A stretch of DNA of 6,286 nucleotides from contig JAAXHE010000131.1 in assembly GCA_012271065.1 (NCBI GenBank), positions 1 to 6,286 on the forward strand, read 5' to 3'. This DNA is from Candidatus Latescibacterota bacterium (lineage in GTDB: Bacteria > Latescibacterota > UBA2968 > GCA-2709665). The notes under the pieces were generated by a model that ran no database searches, was not told the origin of the DNA, and was given only the letters and a program-made list of their open reading frames with translations. Positions within the stretch are counted from its first letter, which is position 1. Each line of letters starts with the position of its first letter. This document shows positions 6,177 through 6,286 of the stretch, in pieces. A program made the position numbers and the translations under genes.

Positions 6177-6216
6177 GTTTCAATCCGCTCCCCCCACCGA
6201 AGTGAGGGGAGATTTC
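6177..6216 (-). repeat. Solitary CRISPR-repeat-like hairpin element
   Basis: Read on the minus strand, the element ends in GGATTGAAAC (complement of 6177-6186), the 3' end typical of many CRISPR repeats. It contains a strong hairpin: CTCCCC at 6188-6193 pairs with GGGGAG at 6206-6211, then comes one C-A mismatch, CAC/GTG, and a CGAA loop at 6198-6201. The size (36-40 nt), the hairpin and the conserved end fit a type I or III repeat. Only one copy exists: no second copy is found at the expected 30-40 nt distance on either side, and there are no cas genes in the window. It could be an orphan or degenerate repeat, or an unrelated hairpin with a chance ATTGAAAC end. Confidence 0.4.
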
Positions 6217-6227
6217 GGTCTCAGACC

Positions 6228-6275
6228 ACTAGACTCAAATTAAGCGAGTTTTTTCAGATATAAATGTACAAAAGT
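6228..6275 (-). other. AT-rich stretch beside the repeat-like element (leader-like)
   Basis: The last 60 or so bases are markedly richer in A and T than the rest of the GC-rich window, with runs such as TTTTTT at 6249-6254 and TATAAAT at 6259-6265. On the minus strand they lie immediately upstream of the CRISPR-repeat-like element, the position of a leader or promoter. No well-formed -35/-10 pair was found. Confidence 0.3.
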
Positions 6276-6286
6276 ACCGGAAAGAC

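Noticed and set aside
6217..6227. Palindrome GGTCTCAGACC next to the hairpin
   Set aside because: It has 5-bp arms with a one-base centre. It could be an operator half-site, but there is no second copy or nearby start to support this.
5907..6263. 118-codon plus-strand ORF
   Set aside because: It runs across the hairpin element into AT-rich sequence with no family motif or ribosome binding site. The minus-strand reading looks more protein-like, though neither is certain.
6177..6286. A true CRISPR array
   Set aside because: Only one repeat-like unit is present, and no second copy occurs within 30-40 nt on either side.

Overview
The window is a GC-rich bacterial segment of two opposing gene blocks. 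Genes are packed with short or overlapping junctions and Shine-Dalgarno sequences, as in a free-living Gram-negative-type bacterium. Gene content would fit a planctomycete or a similar environmental lineage, but nothing here fixes the taxon.

Left block (+ strand, 2-3745): five tightly packed genes. In order they encode the C-terminal part of a CobW/COG0523-type GTPase metallochaperone (5' end outside the window), an FAD/NAD(P) flavoprotein oxidoreductase with a cysteine-rich C-terminal tail, a 75-residue two-helix membrane protein, a WD40 beta-propeller, and a small thioredoxin-like [2Fe-2S] ferredoxin-domain protein. Every junction is at most 21 nt or overlaps, so this reads as one operon. 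A metal chaperone beside two Cys-rich redox proteins, a scaffold and a membrane peptide suggests metal homeostasis or metal delivery linked to redox. Function and metal are inferred, not shown.

Right block (- strand, 5763-3833): a complete endonuclease/exonuclease/phosphatase (EEP) family enzyme, a second EEP gene that has lost the C-terminal half of its domain, and an isoprenylcysteine carboxyl methyltransferase-like (ICMT/PEMT-like) membrane methyltransferase. The truncated EEP stop and the methyltransferase GTG start overlap as GTGA, so the gene remnant now sits in front of the methyltransferase as a translationally coupled leader. The two blocks converge on a short gap (3746-3832) with a GC-rich hairpin.

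Right edge (5764-6286): a possible promoter region for the EEP genes, a 63-codon minus-strand ORF of unknown function, and a single hairpin element at about 6177-6216. Read on the minus strand, this element ends in GGATTGAAAC like many CRISPR repeats and is preceded by an AT-rich stretch like a leader. No second copy is present, so it is reported as a solitary CRISPR-repeat-like element and not as an array. No tRNA, rRNA, transposase or integrase was seen.
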